Origin: Plasmodium brasilianum
Lineage: Eukaryota > Apicomplexa > Aconoidasida > Haemosporida > Plasmodiidae
Reading direction: 5' to 3'
NCBI RefSeq assembly: GCF_023973825.1
Contig: NC_090123.1
Location: 1,781,501 to 1,845,500, forward strand
DNA length: 64,000 nucleotides
Shown one piece after another: positions 23,781 through 35,937 of this stretch. The translations under genes were made by a program, and so were the position numbers. How positions within the stretch are numbered: the first letter of the stretch is position 1; every line of letters begins with the position of its first letter. The notes under the pieces are model-generated. The model was not told where the DNA came from, did no database searches, and worked only from the letters and a program-made list of their open reading frames with translations.

Positions 23781-26538
23781 TAAATCATAAAATAATTAAT
23801 ATGTTTTTTGATATTGTAATACCCTTTGGTTATCATTCATAAACAGAGGAAATAATGTTACAAGTTTCTTAATCACTTTCCTTAAGCATGTTTTAAACGA
23901 AGTCACGTGCATTTCTAAAATATAAAAAAATGATAACGATATTTAAGAACTTATGTATTAATATTATTTATTTAAAAATGCTTGCTTAGACATTTGGTTT
24001 TTACGTATTTATTTATTATTACATTTAAATTAGAAATTCTTTGTTATATGTTTTGACCGACTACCAATGATCATTTAAGTTCTAATCATGCATTTTATAA
24101 TAAAGTGAAATATATAACAATAGAAAAAATTAGGATAATTCTGAGGAGCTCTTTTATATTTTACATAATGAATACAAATGGGATTAAAATGTTAAAGTGT
24201 CAATGTATGTGAGATATCAAAAACATGTTAAAACTGAAAAAACAAAAAAAAAAAATAATAAATATAAATATATATTTATATAGTTACATAAACCCAAATT
24301 AGAATGATAAACAGAATCATTCAGATAATTCAAAAACCTTATATAATTACATATAATACAAAGTAAACATAATTTTGTTATGTAAAATATTTTACACATT
24401 ACTTTAGTAATTTTTGCTACATTATATCAAATATTGTAAGATAAATAAAATGTTAGTAATTAGTTTATTGTATTCTAAATGTATCATGATGATAGAACCT
24501 TTGAAATATTACCATTAATGTGATTATTTCGTTGTACAGTTTAATATGTTTTTTAAAATGCCTATTTAGTTTATTCGTAATGGAGTTATTAGGTTATATA
24601 TTTAAGTATTAAGTACTATTATTACATAAGCCTTAAAAAAGAACATAAATGTACGCGTTATAGTATCTTCAAATAATTTGTAAAACTAAACACTATTAGC
24701 CACAATATTTAAAGGAATGTATTTATATACCCATAACATAAATGAATATGTGAAAATAGAAAAATGCAGAAACATGTATAACAAAAAAAAAAAAAATTCA
24801 TTAAAAATAGCTATTTCTACTAATAAAAATAGGTTTTACAAGTTCGCTTTTATTGAGTAACAAATGTAATGAAGCAGAATATATTATATCAAGAAAAAAG
24901 AAGAAAAAGAATATTGACACATTATATATAAAGTATAATAATATAGGAAAACTAGATATGTACAAACCTGCTTTTATAGGTGTAAAAAATGAAATGAGGT
25001 AGTTTTCTAAGGTTTAAATTAGTATAAACAAATTTATAAACTTTAGAATGAAAATAATGCATAAAACCAACTGAATGGATACATTGTAAATGAGTCATCA
25101 TCCTTGTTATGCACATACTCATATATTATTATTTAGGGATTATCATTAAATAGCAAAAAATGAGGACGTGTATTATTTTAAAATATAGGTTAAATTATGT
25201 AAATTTGGATGTTTGGCAAATTAAATTTAGAAAAGTTTACATCAGTACAAAGCGGAAGGTACTCAATAGTTGTAAGAATTAAAATTTTTTTTAAAAAAAA
25301 TTTAATATAAAACGAATTAACAACTTGTATAAAAGTACAATTTTTTTTATTTGTATGGGTATACAAAATAATTAATGCGTGGTTACATAAAATGTGATGT
25401 TTTTGCAGTAGTGTAATTATGAAATTAAAAATTATCGTCGTACAAATAAAGAGTACATCTCGTTAACGTTATTAATATGTTTTTAACGCATATTATGTTA
25501 TTAAAAATGTTTATAGAATTAAAACATATTAGAAAATACAACTACGGCATTTATTATATCATAAATAAAAATTATTAGAATATTAATAGGAATGAATGTA
25601 TTTTTGATAGAATGAAATTAAAAAACATAAATGTTAGGCACATAAATATGTAAGCAAAAGAAAAGATTGAAGTAAATGTATATTTCCTGCAATATCAAAA
25701 AAAAAAGAAAAGAAAAAAATTTATAATTATTTTTCAGTATATTTTTAAGAGTTCAGAAAACATATATACAATAAAAAATTGTTTCGATAATTTTAATAAG
25801 GCATTAATTTACATGCATAGATAATAAAGAGTTGCAAAGTAACACATTTAAGAGTAACAACAATAATGCATATACGCTTAAGTAATAACTTTTTACTAAA
25901 ATAACGTGTTATGCCAAATATTTTTAGTAAGTTCTTGTGTTCTCTTTCATTAATGTATAATTTATGATTTTAATACAAGATATACAATATTTACACTTAT
26001 ATAATACACATATTATTTCTTTATTATATAATGTAAAATAATAAAGTGTACAATAACTAAAAAAACCAACAAAAATTACGTACATAAAATATTTTATAAC
26101 CTTATATTGTATGTATATGCTGTATGAGTGTCGAATGATTTATATATATAAAAATAATTATAAAGAGTACAATTTTGTTTTACTCATTATAATAATAGTA
26201 CGAAACATATAATAAAATATGTAGATTAAGAATATATGTGTTAAATGTTTCTAGTAAAATAATTTTGTACCCATACTGTATAAATAATATATTTGCAAAA
26301 TGTAGTGTAGTAATGTAACAATATACTTATATTTTGTAGTTAATGAATTTTTTAATAATTTTACTTTTGCGCTCATTGTAAATTCAAAAAGAACTATTAG
26401 AATTTAAATTATTATGATTAGTATATATAAACCTTATTTAATTAGACCTTTACTTTTATTCATATATATTCATGAGACGAACATTGTACTTATATAAATA
26501 AACCCACACAGTACTATACTTTTATAACATATTCACTT
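23781..26538. other. AT-rich intergenic region
   Basis: No gene is supported. A frame of 63 codons without ATG at its start lies at about 24808-24999 (+), with a hydrophobic beginning followed by Lys-rich sequence. Open frames of this length are expected by chance in such DNA. The rest is low complexity. Confidence 0.5.
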
Positions 26539-27392
26539 TTATTTTTTTTCATTATACTTTTTAAATGTATTATTTAACTTATTTATGCACTTTTCTTTAA
26601 TTTTTTCCCGATATTCTGTCCATAATTTTCTCTTCATATATATGTACCTTTGAAATTCCCACCTTGCGCATAAATCTTCACCAGCGAAAGTCTTTATATT
26701 TTTAAAATCAGAATGTCCTTTTTTCAAGAAAGCTTCTGTCATTTTAATATTTATATTTTTCCATGTTTTCTTTTCATAATTGATTGGTATTTTGTAATCG
26801 CTTGCTAATGATTTACAGTACTTTAGTGTGTCTCCTTGCATACGAATATATTTTTTTTTTTCATGATCATACACAAAATTCCAAACAAGATACATAGTTT
26901 TGGGATCCACGGGTCCCTTTAAATTATTTATTTTTTCATTTAATTCTTCATCTGTTACATCTTCACATTTTTTTAAATTACTACATTTAAATAGGTTTTC
27001 ATTTTTTTTAAATGTTTCATGATTTCCTATGTTTTTTTTCGAGAGATAATCTTTTATAAATGTATTTTCCATTTCATTGATCTTTTTAGATAATTTTTTA
27101 GAAGTAGTATCTTTTTCTTCATGGTGCGATGAGAAAATTTCCTTCTTCTCTAGACTTGTTGCGTTATGATTTTTGATTCCCCTTATTAGCAAGGGATTGT
27201 ATTTATACAATATCCTTGAATGTCTATTTTTTAGCTGCAGTTGCAAGTATATGTTCCCTTTAGATATATGGATATACTACAAAAAGCGTAACGTTAAAAA
27301 AAAAAATGAACCGTTTAAAAAATACCGTCTACATGTTAATTTAAATAGGTTAAAATAGTGGTGGGAAAAAACAATATACATATTTATATATT

Positions 27393-27423
<31 letters not shown>

Positions 27424-27642
27424 ATTTAAAAATTGTCATACTTGTAATAAAAGATAAAACAAAGACAGAAGTAATGCACTAAAAAAAGAGGTAGAAAAAA
27501 TATATGCTGTAACGTTTTTGTTTTTAAATTTTGTTTCCTTATTATTTAACGTTTTTTTAACATAATTTTTCCTTTTTTCTATATTCCAAAATGGAGGTGT
27601 TATGGTTAAAACCGAATTCGTTTTTTTGCTACAATTCTCCAT
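26539..27642 (-). CDS. PHIST-domain exported protein
   Basis: I read two exons on the minus strand, 27642-27442 and 27276-26539, in phase 0 over a 165-nt intron (donor gtatga; acceptor ...ctttttgtag after a T-rich tract), giving 312 aa. A second acceptor 42 nt further in would also keep the frame, so the start of exon 2 is uncertain. Exon 1 ends in a hydrophobic segment (about residues 45-67). The region just after the junction has SRILYKYN, a PEXEL-like R-x-L with Lys instead of Glu/Asp/Gln in the last position. Residues about 174-308 match the PHIST (PRESAN) fold region: VTDEELNEKINNL, then MYLVWNFVYDHEKKKY, LKYCKSLASDYKIP, and C-terminal Trp/Phe positions in ARWEFQRYIYMKRKLWTEY. PHIST proteins act in the infected red cell, many at the cytoskeleton or cytoadherence structures. 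The specific role of this one is unknown. Confidence 0.88.
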
Positions 27643-30357
27643 TTTTTTTTTTTTTTTGGATATTATTATAAAATATGATGAATAAATATTTTATTTATGA
27701 AATATATTATTAGTTTATTTTTTACTTAAAGCTATAAAACTATTATTGTGTTATACTGTATTTGTCATTGTTTGACCACATTTTATAGGACTAATTTTCT
27801 TAAATATAGATAAAACAAAAACCAAAAAGTGCATATAAAAAAAAAAAATAAAATTATACCATATAAAAGAAAAAATAAAGAAAATGAAATATCCTATAAC
27901 AAATGTTTTAGTTAAAACTAAAAAAATGCATTATTAAGTTTAAACTATTATATATATATTAATAACTAAAACTATAAAGTGAAGACGTTTAAAAAATAAA
28001 CAAAAAGAAGGAACAAAATTTTTTCTTCTTTTTTAAATTAAATATTCTGAAAGTATGCATTCATAATTAGTAGTAATAAATTATAAAATTATAAATTCGA
28101 TTCAACAAGAAAAGTTTAATATAATTATTATTCAAAAATAAAATATTTTTCGGTATTCTTATCTATATTTTAATTGATACATATAAACAATTAATAATTG
28201 TAAAAAAAGTAATTTGCACCCATGTCCATTTTTTTTTTTTTATTACATAAAAAAATTTGTTTACAAAAAAATAATGTTATGTCAAAAAATTAATAATTTA
28301 TACACATATATCAATTTAAAGAAATTTGTTAGAATAATTTTTGTTAATTATATATTTTTAATTTTTGCATTTATATATTATTTTTTGAAATTTCTTTTTT
28401 CTTTTTTCATTTATGTTATTAGAACATTAAATTTTATTTCGTTATAGTAGTGATGTGCATATTTAATTTTTAACAGTTCTTTTAATTTTTCAATTTTATT
28501 TATATTTTTCGCTTATATTTATATCTAAGAAAAGAAAGAAAAATGAGAAGTGTTAAATAGAAATAATAAAATCTCCGTAAAAATATGAAATATACAAATT
28601 AAATACTGTAAACTAAAGATAATAGAAAGGTCCAAAGCATTTTAGATTTAAATGATATACATGTAATATATAAATTATCACATTAAAATATTTATTTTAT
28701 GAATACCTGAAAAAGGATTTAAACAAATATTATCATAATATTATTTTATAATATTAACTTTTTTGAAAACATATACCAATTACATAATACAGAATTACTA
28801 TTGTGTGGAGCTATCATAATTATAAAGTGTACTACATTTTTCATATACTTTTTGTATAAGCTTACAGAAGGGTTGCTTTTATAATAGTTTATCTATATTT
28901 AAAACTGGAGTAGTATGACTGTTATTCGGGTACATATCATTATGTAAAAATATTTGTAAGGAAAATATCCTAAATATTAAAGAAAGCCAAAAATGTTTAA
29001 GCTTCAACGTAACTATATATGTAATAATAAAACGTTTACTTAGTAAATAATAAAATATGTGATTCAATACTAGATAATTAAAGAATTATATTTATATAAT
29101 TGCTAAATTTAAAATTATATATATAAACTTGTTAAAGTGTTACTGCTGAACAATAATGTAAAAATATATAATAAAAGAAAAATGTTTAGATGTTTCTTAA
29201 TGTAATGAAATATTTAAAAAGATTGATTAATTTTTTATTAAGGAAATACTTATGTATATTTATTTTTCAAGTATTTACAAATTGTACATAATATTGATCT
29301 GTTAAGAAAACAGTTAAAAATTTATATCTGAGTTTTATTTGATCCATGTTATATAATTACACATCTTACTTTTTTTGTTGTGCATGTGTGAAAGTTAACA
29401 AGTTTTTATGAATTATATTTTCTACAGTTGAATTCGTAAAATAAATGGAAGAGCACAAGGTTGATATATATATCAAATTTAAGGTTTTATCTTGTGTGTA
29501 AAACGTGAAATATACATATATTATTTAAATGTGAACAAATATTTAAGTATTAATTTATAAAGATACAATGTGCATAAAAATAAATTGATTTTTAGGAATT
29601 GACAAAATTGATGTACATAAATAATATATATTACAGTAAAACAAATTCTTAACTGATGAGATATTGATTAAGTACATATGTTCTATAGTTTAAAGATCCC
29701 AAGAAATATACATATACGTAGTAAATTACAAAATAATGATAATTGGACTGAATACTTATATTAGTACTAATATATTTACTTAATAAATAATTATACGGAA
29801 TTTAATAAAAATTATAAATATATAATAATAAAAACTCAAATAACTTTTTAAAATGGAAAAATAAAAATTACGATATGATTTGTTCAAGGGGAATACATTA
29901 CATTATACAGTTATATTATATGTCCTTTTATATATTACTTAAAACAAAAGTTTATCATTCATTATCATAATATTACAAAATAAAAATTAAATAAAAAGAC
30001 ATCGTTTTTAACGAACGTATTTTTTATATAATTATTCAGAATTAACAATATTAATATTTAAAAATTAAAAGTTCTGCTCATATTAGTGGACATGCAAATT
30101 TATGAAAAGATAATTCAGATAAAAAATAAGAAATATAAGTTTAAAAGTTACAAATGCATTATTTTAACATATATTTTTCCTTTTATATATAGATAACCAA
30201 GATTACATAAAAATTACTGTACTGAATTTACAGATTTATAAGAGTATCTTTTTAGTATGCTGCTTTTGTTTATATTTATAAAGATGACAAAAACTCTTGT
30301 AAAAATGAAACTAATAAACTACAATTTTGTTAATTTGTACAAATAAGATCATTTCAT
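27643..30357. other. AT-rich intergenic region upstream of the PHIST gene
   Basis: This presumably contains the PHIST promoter near 27643-28000. The T tract directly before its ATG (27643-27657) is poly-A on the coding strand. The ORFs at 28214-28447 (+) and 28879-29067 (-) are hydrophobic, AT-driven and without splice context. No other gene was seen. Confidence 0.5.
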
Positions 30358-31240
30358 TTAAAGACTTATTTTACAAATAAGTATCAAAGTATATATGAAA
30401 AATACAGGAAATAACATAAGTAAAATAACGGATAAAAGACTAACATCCATATCTACAATAAGTTGTATAAAATATAAGCAACAATATCGATAATAAAAAC
30501 GAAGAAAACATTCTAACTCTTTTAATAAAATATAAACGTTTTCTAAATTTATTTTCATGTTTAACAAAATAGTCTTTCTCATTTGGAACAATTTTCAATT
30601 AAGATAATAATTGTAATTCAAACTAAGAATTCATTTTAATTAAAAATTTTACGTTTCTTATATTTAGGTTTTTCGCCTAAAGTTCCATAAGAACTTGAAG
30701 CATTAAAAGATGACTCATATTTTTTATGTTGTATTATTCATTTTAAAATACTTATGTTTTTTTCTATCATATGATATATTATAACTATGTTATTATTTTA
30801 ATGAATCAATTTTTATGCCAAAATTATTACACTATACTAAAACTATAAAATGTTTGTCAAAACAGTAACAACCGTTTAATATGTGAAACGCTTTTTCAAA
30901 ATTAACACTAAAATAGAGTGGCTCATATAACTTTTCAAAAGGGACATAATAACTAAATGTCCTAATTAGCTTCTCAAAATTATAATACTGTATAATGTAT
31001 TAATATATTTTTCAAATATGTCGTTATTCAATAACTCATTATAAGGTTTTCGAAAAATGTATTACATATAAATGTATTTAATTATTTCCAAATTATTATG
31101 ATGTTATTAAAATAAATATATTATTTTTTCTTTTATAATTGCATATTCTGTTATATTTTATTCCTTCCATAAATAATCTGCTAATTCTTCCATCTATGCG
31201 CTATTTGGATTTATGTTCTTATTCCAAATTTAATCAAAAT
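30358..31240 (-). pseudogene. broken relative of the large exported-protein family
   Basis: Read on the minus strand, the exon 2-like start near 31232 has KFWNKNINPNSA, comparable to the GKSW start of the two intact large genes. It is followed by frame-broken FEK repeats (FRKPYNELLNNDIFEKYINT, then YNFEKLIRTF, VPFEKLYEPLYFSVNFEKAF). Next comes SSFNASSSYGTLGEKPKYKK near 30720-30660. The 3' end reads KFRKRLYFIKRVRMFSSFLL and a second hydrophobic segment (MDVSLLSVILLMLFPVFF), separated by a frameshift. Multiple stops make it non-functional. No exon 1 was identified. Confidence 0.55.
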
Positions 31241-32909
31241 ATAATGACTCAAAATAAACAATCATATATTTAAAAAAATAAATTCATTTTTATAAGGATA
31301 AAATTTCCCTTTTATAAGGAAAATATAAAATAAATTAAAAGTATAAAATTTCTTAAGTATATTTCACATTTAATCTCATAAAAATATTCCCATGTGAATA
31401 ATGAAGGGGTAAATATTGATATATTAATTGTAAAGGAAAATAAATTATTTTTTATATTTGTGCTTCTTTAAAATTACTAAGTCTTTAGCATATAAATATA
31501 ATTTTAAATAAATGGAACTTTTTTCACAATATTTAATAATATTTTATTCATATTCTTTAACTCTATAAATTTTTAAAATTTAAATTACTCTGAAGCTACG
31601 TTAAGTACAATTATAATGTATAATACGGTATCAAAAAACAAATATATATATATATAAAAATTATATTTATGTATATATAAAAGAATTACGTTTATAAATC
31701 CGTGTATTACTATCTACAATTTAAATATAATAGTATTCATTAAATATTATGAATATAGGAATAATTATATAAGGATAATTCAAATTATTTTTGAGAATAA
31801 ATTATTTCAGAAAAAGAAAAAATAACATGCGCATTGACATTTTTGTTTTTTCTTAAGGTGTGCATTAATGTAATAAAAAATGATAATATTTGTTGTCATT
31901 TTATACATATATTAAATTAGGAAATTATGTTTTTTAAATTCCCTAGCAGCATTAATAGTAAGTTAACTTTCTAAAAACTTTTCCAACGTTATATTTAATA
32001 TAATGTTTTTTAAAACTATTTATGCTAATATTATCTAAGAAAGTCATATAAATTATACAATGATAATAATAATCCCTTTTAGGCGAAGTGCATAATAATG
32101 TCACATTATAAAAATGGCATATATTTTAATTTAAAATTATTAATTAAAATTAATGAAAATAAAATATTAGCTATTTAATAAACATTTGTTTCAATGATAT
32201 ATTACATAATACACATTTATTTTTTAATTTTTTTAAAGAACTTTAACAAAATATATTTATATTAAGGATTAGATATGTGTGTCTATACATAAATACAATA
32301 ATTCCAAAACTATTAATGTAAAAAAGAAAAAAAATGTTAAAACCATAAATTTTTATATTCATATTTTTTTTTTATAAGCATTTTTGTATTCCATAAGGAA
32401 AATTTAATTATAATAATAAAAATAAATAAATAAATATATATAAATATAAATAGACGATGTTATAAAAGAAAATATATTTATAATTTTAAATCTCTAGGTA
32501 AATCTTTTTTCATGCATATCTGTTAAAATGTACAAATTATTATTAAGAAATATACATATAAAAAATGAAAATTTTCCACTATAACTCTAGAAAAAATTGA
32601 ATTATGGCTCATGGAACCTTAGAAAAGAAAAATGAATAACCAGTAAATATAAAAAAAATTATTCATATAGCGAATTTAATGAACATTTAGACATAATAAC
32701 AAACAGCATATTAAATTTTTTTCAATGGTTATTCAAATATTAATATTTTTTTGTATTTTCTTAAACAAATGTTAATATTATTATAGTTTACGAATTTTTT
32801 TTTCATGTATATATATATATATATATATAGGAATTCGAATAATTAAAACCCTCTTCTAATTCTTTTAATGCATTTATAAGTGATCATGCTTTAATACGTT
32901 TAATTAATC
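31241..32909. other. AT-rich intergenic region
   Basis: No gene is supported. It contains poly-A/T tracts and TA runs. If the relic to its left once had an exon 1, it would have lain in the first few hundred bases here, but none is recognisable. Confidence 0.5.
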
Positions 32910-33500
32910 CATTTATATGAATCCATACGCGGATAATTGTATGCTAATGAATGAATAATTATAGTAGACCATTTGTTCCATAAATTATATTTGTAATGCC
33001 AAATTATTAATGAATAATGGAGATATAATAATGTATAAAATGTTGGTAATTTGTTTTTCCGCGCATAATATTGCATTAGAACGAAACTTGCTGAGGACCA
33101 TCTGAACAGCGTAAAATTGTTATTTACCCTTGGGCCACGATGATATACAATTTGTAAATTTCGTAATATTAATGATATTCATTGAATTATCATAGAAATA
33201 AAATGTCTTCATACGTACATACACAAATATCAATTCATGATAATGATAATTTTGATTTACTAGTAGATAATCTTCCATAAAATTTTTGTAGTGATAAAAT
33301 TATTGTTAGTTTAAAATATTTATTCATATAATTCTACAAAATTGCTATATATATATATAATCTCAGAAGATTATCCAAATTTCATATAAGAAAGTATAAC
33401 AAGGATTTAATAGCCATGTTTGATTCTGGAATTCATGCAATTTAAAATGTTTCCCATTTTCATGAACATCACATATAAAGCGGGGGGTTAATACTAAATT
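32910..33500. other. island with lower AT content and open frames on both strands
   Basis: Compared with its surroundings this stretch has more G and C (notably 33060-33145). On the minus strand a frame of about 82 codons without an initial ATG runs from about 33153 to 32908, containing five Trp residues (for example IIWHYKYNLWNKWST). Two further minus frames lie just upstream: one starting MEDYLLVNQNYHYHEL and one reading CDVHENGKHFKLHEF. A plus-strand frame is also open. It may be a decayed gene, but neither strand nor family can be fixed. Confidence 0.3.
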
Positions 33501-35049
33501 ATATAAAAAAACAATTAATAATTTTAATCCATATTAACTTTTAAACTAACTTGAGATTAATTTATAATGGAAAAAGCATATATATCACAAAAGTTCAAGT
33601 GCATTAATGACCCTTTAACTATATTAAACAATTACCATTATTATTTATAGCATAAATCATATATGAAATTATTAATGGAGAAAATTTTTCATTTTTGTAA
33701 GTTTTTACATAAGATAATAAAATATTTTAAAATAATTTATATTAAAGGACATGTAATATCCGTAATTTCCAACTTTTAATAAGAAGTGTGAGCGCATTTT
33801 CATAATACCTTTTATCCGAATGGTCCATATACTGTATAAACAAGACATGTCATTACGAAAAAAAATAAATATATATATGCATAGTAATAGTGCTATTTAT
33901 TATGTACTCATGCAATACATATAAATTATGTGCAACGAATGAGAAAAAATAAACTAGATAAAATAGTTACAATAATAAAAATGTATTAAGGAAATAACAC
34001 GAATATATCTCTCATAATTTATATTTTAAATATAAACATGATGTTTCACAAATAGTCTCAAAATTAGGTATCAAAATATTAGCACACAACATATAAATCT
34101 CCAAAAATATTTTTCGTAATATGGATACTTATTTATGATTATATTATTAAAACCCTTTTTTCTTGCCTTAACTGTACCGTATAAATTGAAAAAAGGGAAA
34201 ATATTCATACATTAGTTTTATAATAGACCGCAAAACATAAGTGTGAAATTCCATTAGAAAATTTCATATTATTGTGTTTTTCTGCTATAATTGTTATGTT
34301 TATAAATTCGTTTCTACTATTATATAATAGAATAATAGTAATCTCCATTTTATATAAGTATAAATATTTTGTTTTTATATTACTTATGTTTTACGAAAAT
34401 TAAAATATTGTGTCTGCACGTCCATTTATAACGTCCATCTATAAATATGTCAATGTGTAACTTTAAGTTGTTTTCTTTTTATAATTTTTGTTTTAAAATA
34501 ATTTAGTAACATCCTTCATATTTTCTAAATAACAAAAATATTTTATTCTTTCATTTAAGGTATTGTAAGCTGACCCAAATAACAATGGGGAAACAACCTC
34601 CCATTATGGGAGAAAGGTACATACTTTGAATATATATATTTTCCAGTTCTACAAATATTTATAATTTTTTCTTTTTTTTTTTGAGAAACAATTGCAAAAA
34701 AAAATTTTTACATTTAACTATAATATGATTAATTTATGTATTTAGAATGTGTATTCTTGAATTCTAATTAATGTATTTTAACTATAGTTCCTAATCCATA
34801 AATAATTAATATGTAAAATTTATATATATATTTTTAATATTGCTATTACTTTTTTACAATTTAGTTCGCTGTATATTTATGTATGTATGTATATATATAT
34901 ATATATATGTAAAGTAGTTATTAATTATTAAGAAATAGAAGAAAATAATAAAATAATAATAATAACTCAAACAACTCTTCAATCATTGAAACCTTAAATT
35001 TTTAGTTAAAAATGTAGTAACTGTAAATGAAATGTAGGAAAAGTGTTCT
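33501..35049. other. AT-rich intergenic region
   Basis: No gene is supported. At 34584-34615 a short ATG-initiated frame (MGKQPPIMGER) ends at a possible donor, gtacat. It contains a perfect 7-nt inverted repeat with a 1-nt centre (34598-34604 and 34606-34612). No matching second exon was found. Confidence 0.45.
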
Positions 35050-35155
35050 ATGAAAGAAAATTCTATGTTTCCCATTTTCTGTAAATTTTTACATTTATGC
35101 TTTTAAATGGGGTATGCAATTAATAAAACAGTTTGGTCTAACAATAACATTTCAA

Positions 35156-35186
<31 letters not shown>

Positions 35187-35937
35187 GCATGTTGCCTTAC
35201 GTCCTATTTTTAAAAGTGACATTTGTTTATTGTGTAAACAAATATATTTGTAAATAATAAATATTTAAGTTGTTTTTTTATAGAATTTATAATGAATGTT
35301 TGGATGAATAGCACACTGTTTATAAAAAAATAGGTGTAAGAACTTATCGATTTCTAGCAAAACAAAAAATAGAAAAGCATTGAAATATTATAGGATTAAA
35401 AGAAGGGGTACCAAATGATGGGTTATACAAAAAAAAAAGATTCATCAAATCGTAAAAAAAGTAACCAAAGAAAAAAATAAACTATCATTTGAAAGTTCTT
35501 AATATAATGCAGAAAGGCATAAATGAGATAGGAAAAGTAAATCTTTTGTATATAACATGGGAGATCCATATTTTTATACAAGAACATCCAAGAGAAGTAA
35601 ATATATAAAGTTAGAGATTTTATGAAAGCCGATTTTATGTTTTTAACAAAAAAGTTACAATTTTAAGAAGGCTTATTTAATGCTATAACTATTTTCCTTG
35701 TACCAATTATAATACTACTAAAGGTTGTAATATATTTAAATTGTATGTAATGGTATAAATATTAACAAATTTTTATTAACGACATCTCATTCATTCAATA
35801 TAGGATTAGTAATATGCACGTTTATATTTATGGCAGCGATTATTTATATATAGAAAAAAACTGTAATATGTAGTAAGTTGGTACCTTTAGAAAAAATAAA
35901 ATGAGTGATTCTATGCTTCTTTACGTAAAGTACTAAT
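35050..35937 (+). pseudogene. broken fam-l/fam-m-type exported protein gene
   Basis: The exon 1 remnant begins with ATG at 35050 and, with one frameshift, reads like the hydrophobic first exon of these genes (TFMLLNGVCN near 35090-35120). A 27-T run lies in the intron. Exon 2 begins after tag at 35281-35283. It retains the hallmark RTYRFLAK (35339-35362), then GLKEGVPNDGLYKKK, NKLSFESS and YNAERHK. The two C-terminal hydrophobic segments are still visible: FLVPIIILLKVVIY near 35700 and GLVICTFIFMAAIIYI at about 35803-35850. Several in-frame stops and a frameshift make it non-functional. This two-exon, two-TM layout with RTYRLLAK-like sequence is typical of the P. malariae fam-l/fam-m families. 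Which of the two it is cannot be decided by eye. Confidence 0.72.
35160..35186 (+). repeat. 27-T homopolymer
   Basis: An uninterrupted run of 27 T residues lies in the presumed intron of the broken fam-l/fam-m-type gene. Its length in the assembly should be treated as approximate. Confidence 0.9.

Noticed and set aside
24808..24999. 63-codon frame with hydrophobic start and Lys-rich middle
   Set aside because: No ATG at the start, no splice sites and a length expected by chance at this AT content; mentioned only as intergenic content.
27173..27358. 61-codon (+) ORF
   Set aside because: Overlaps the PHIST exon 2 start and intron on the opposite strand.
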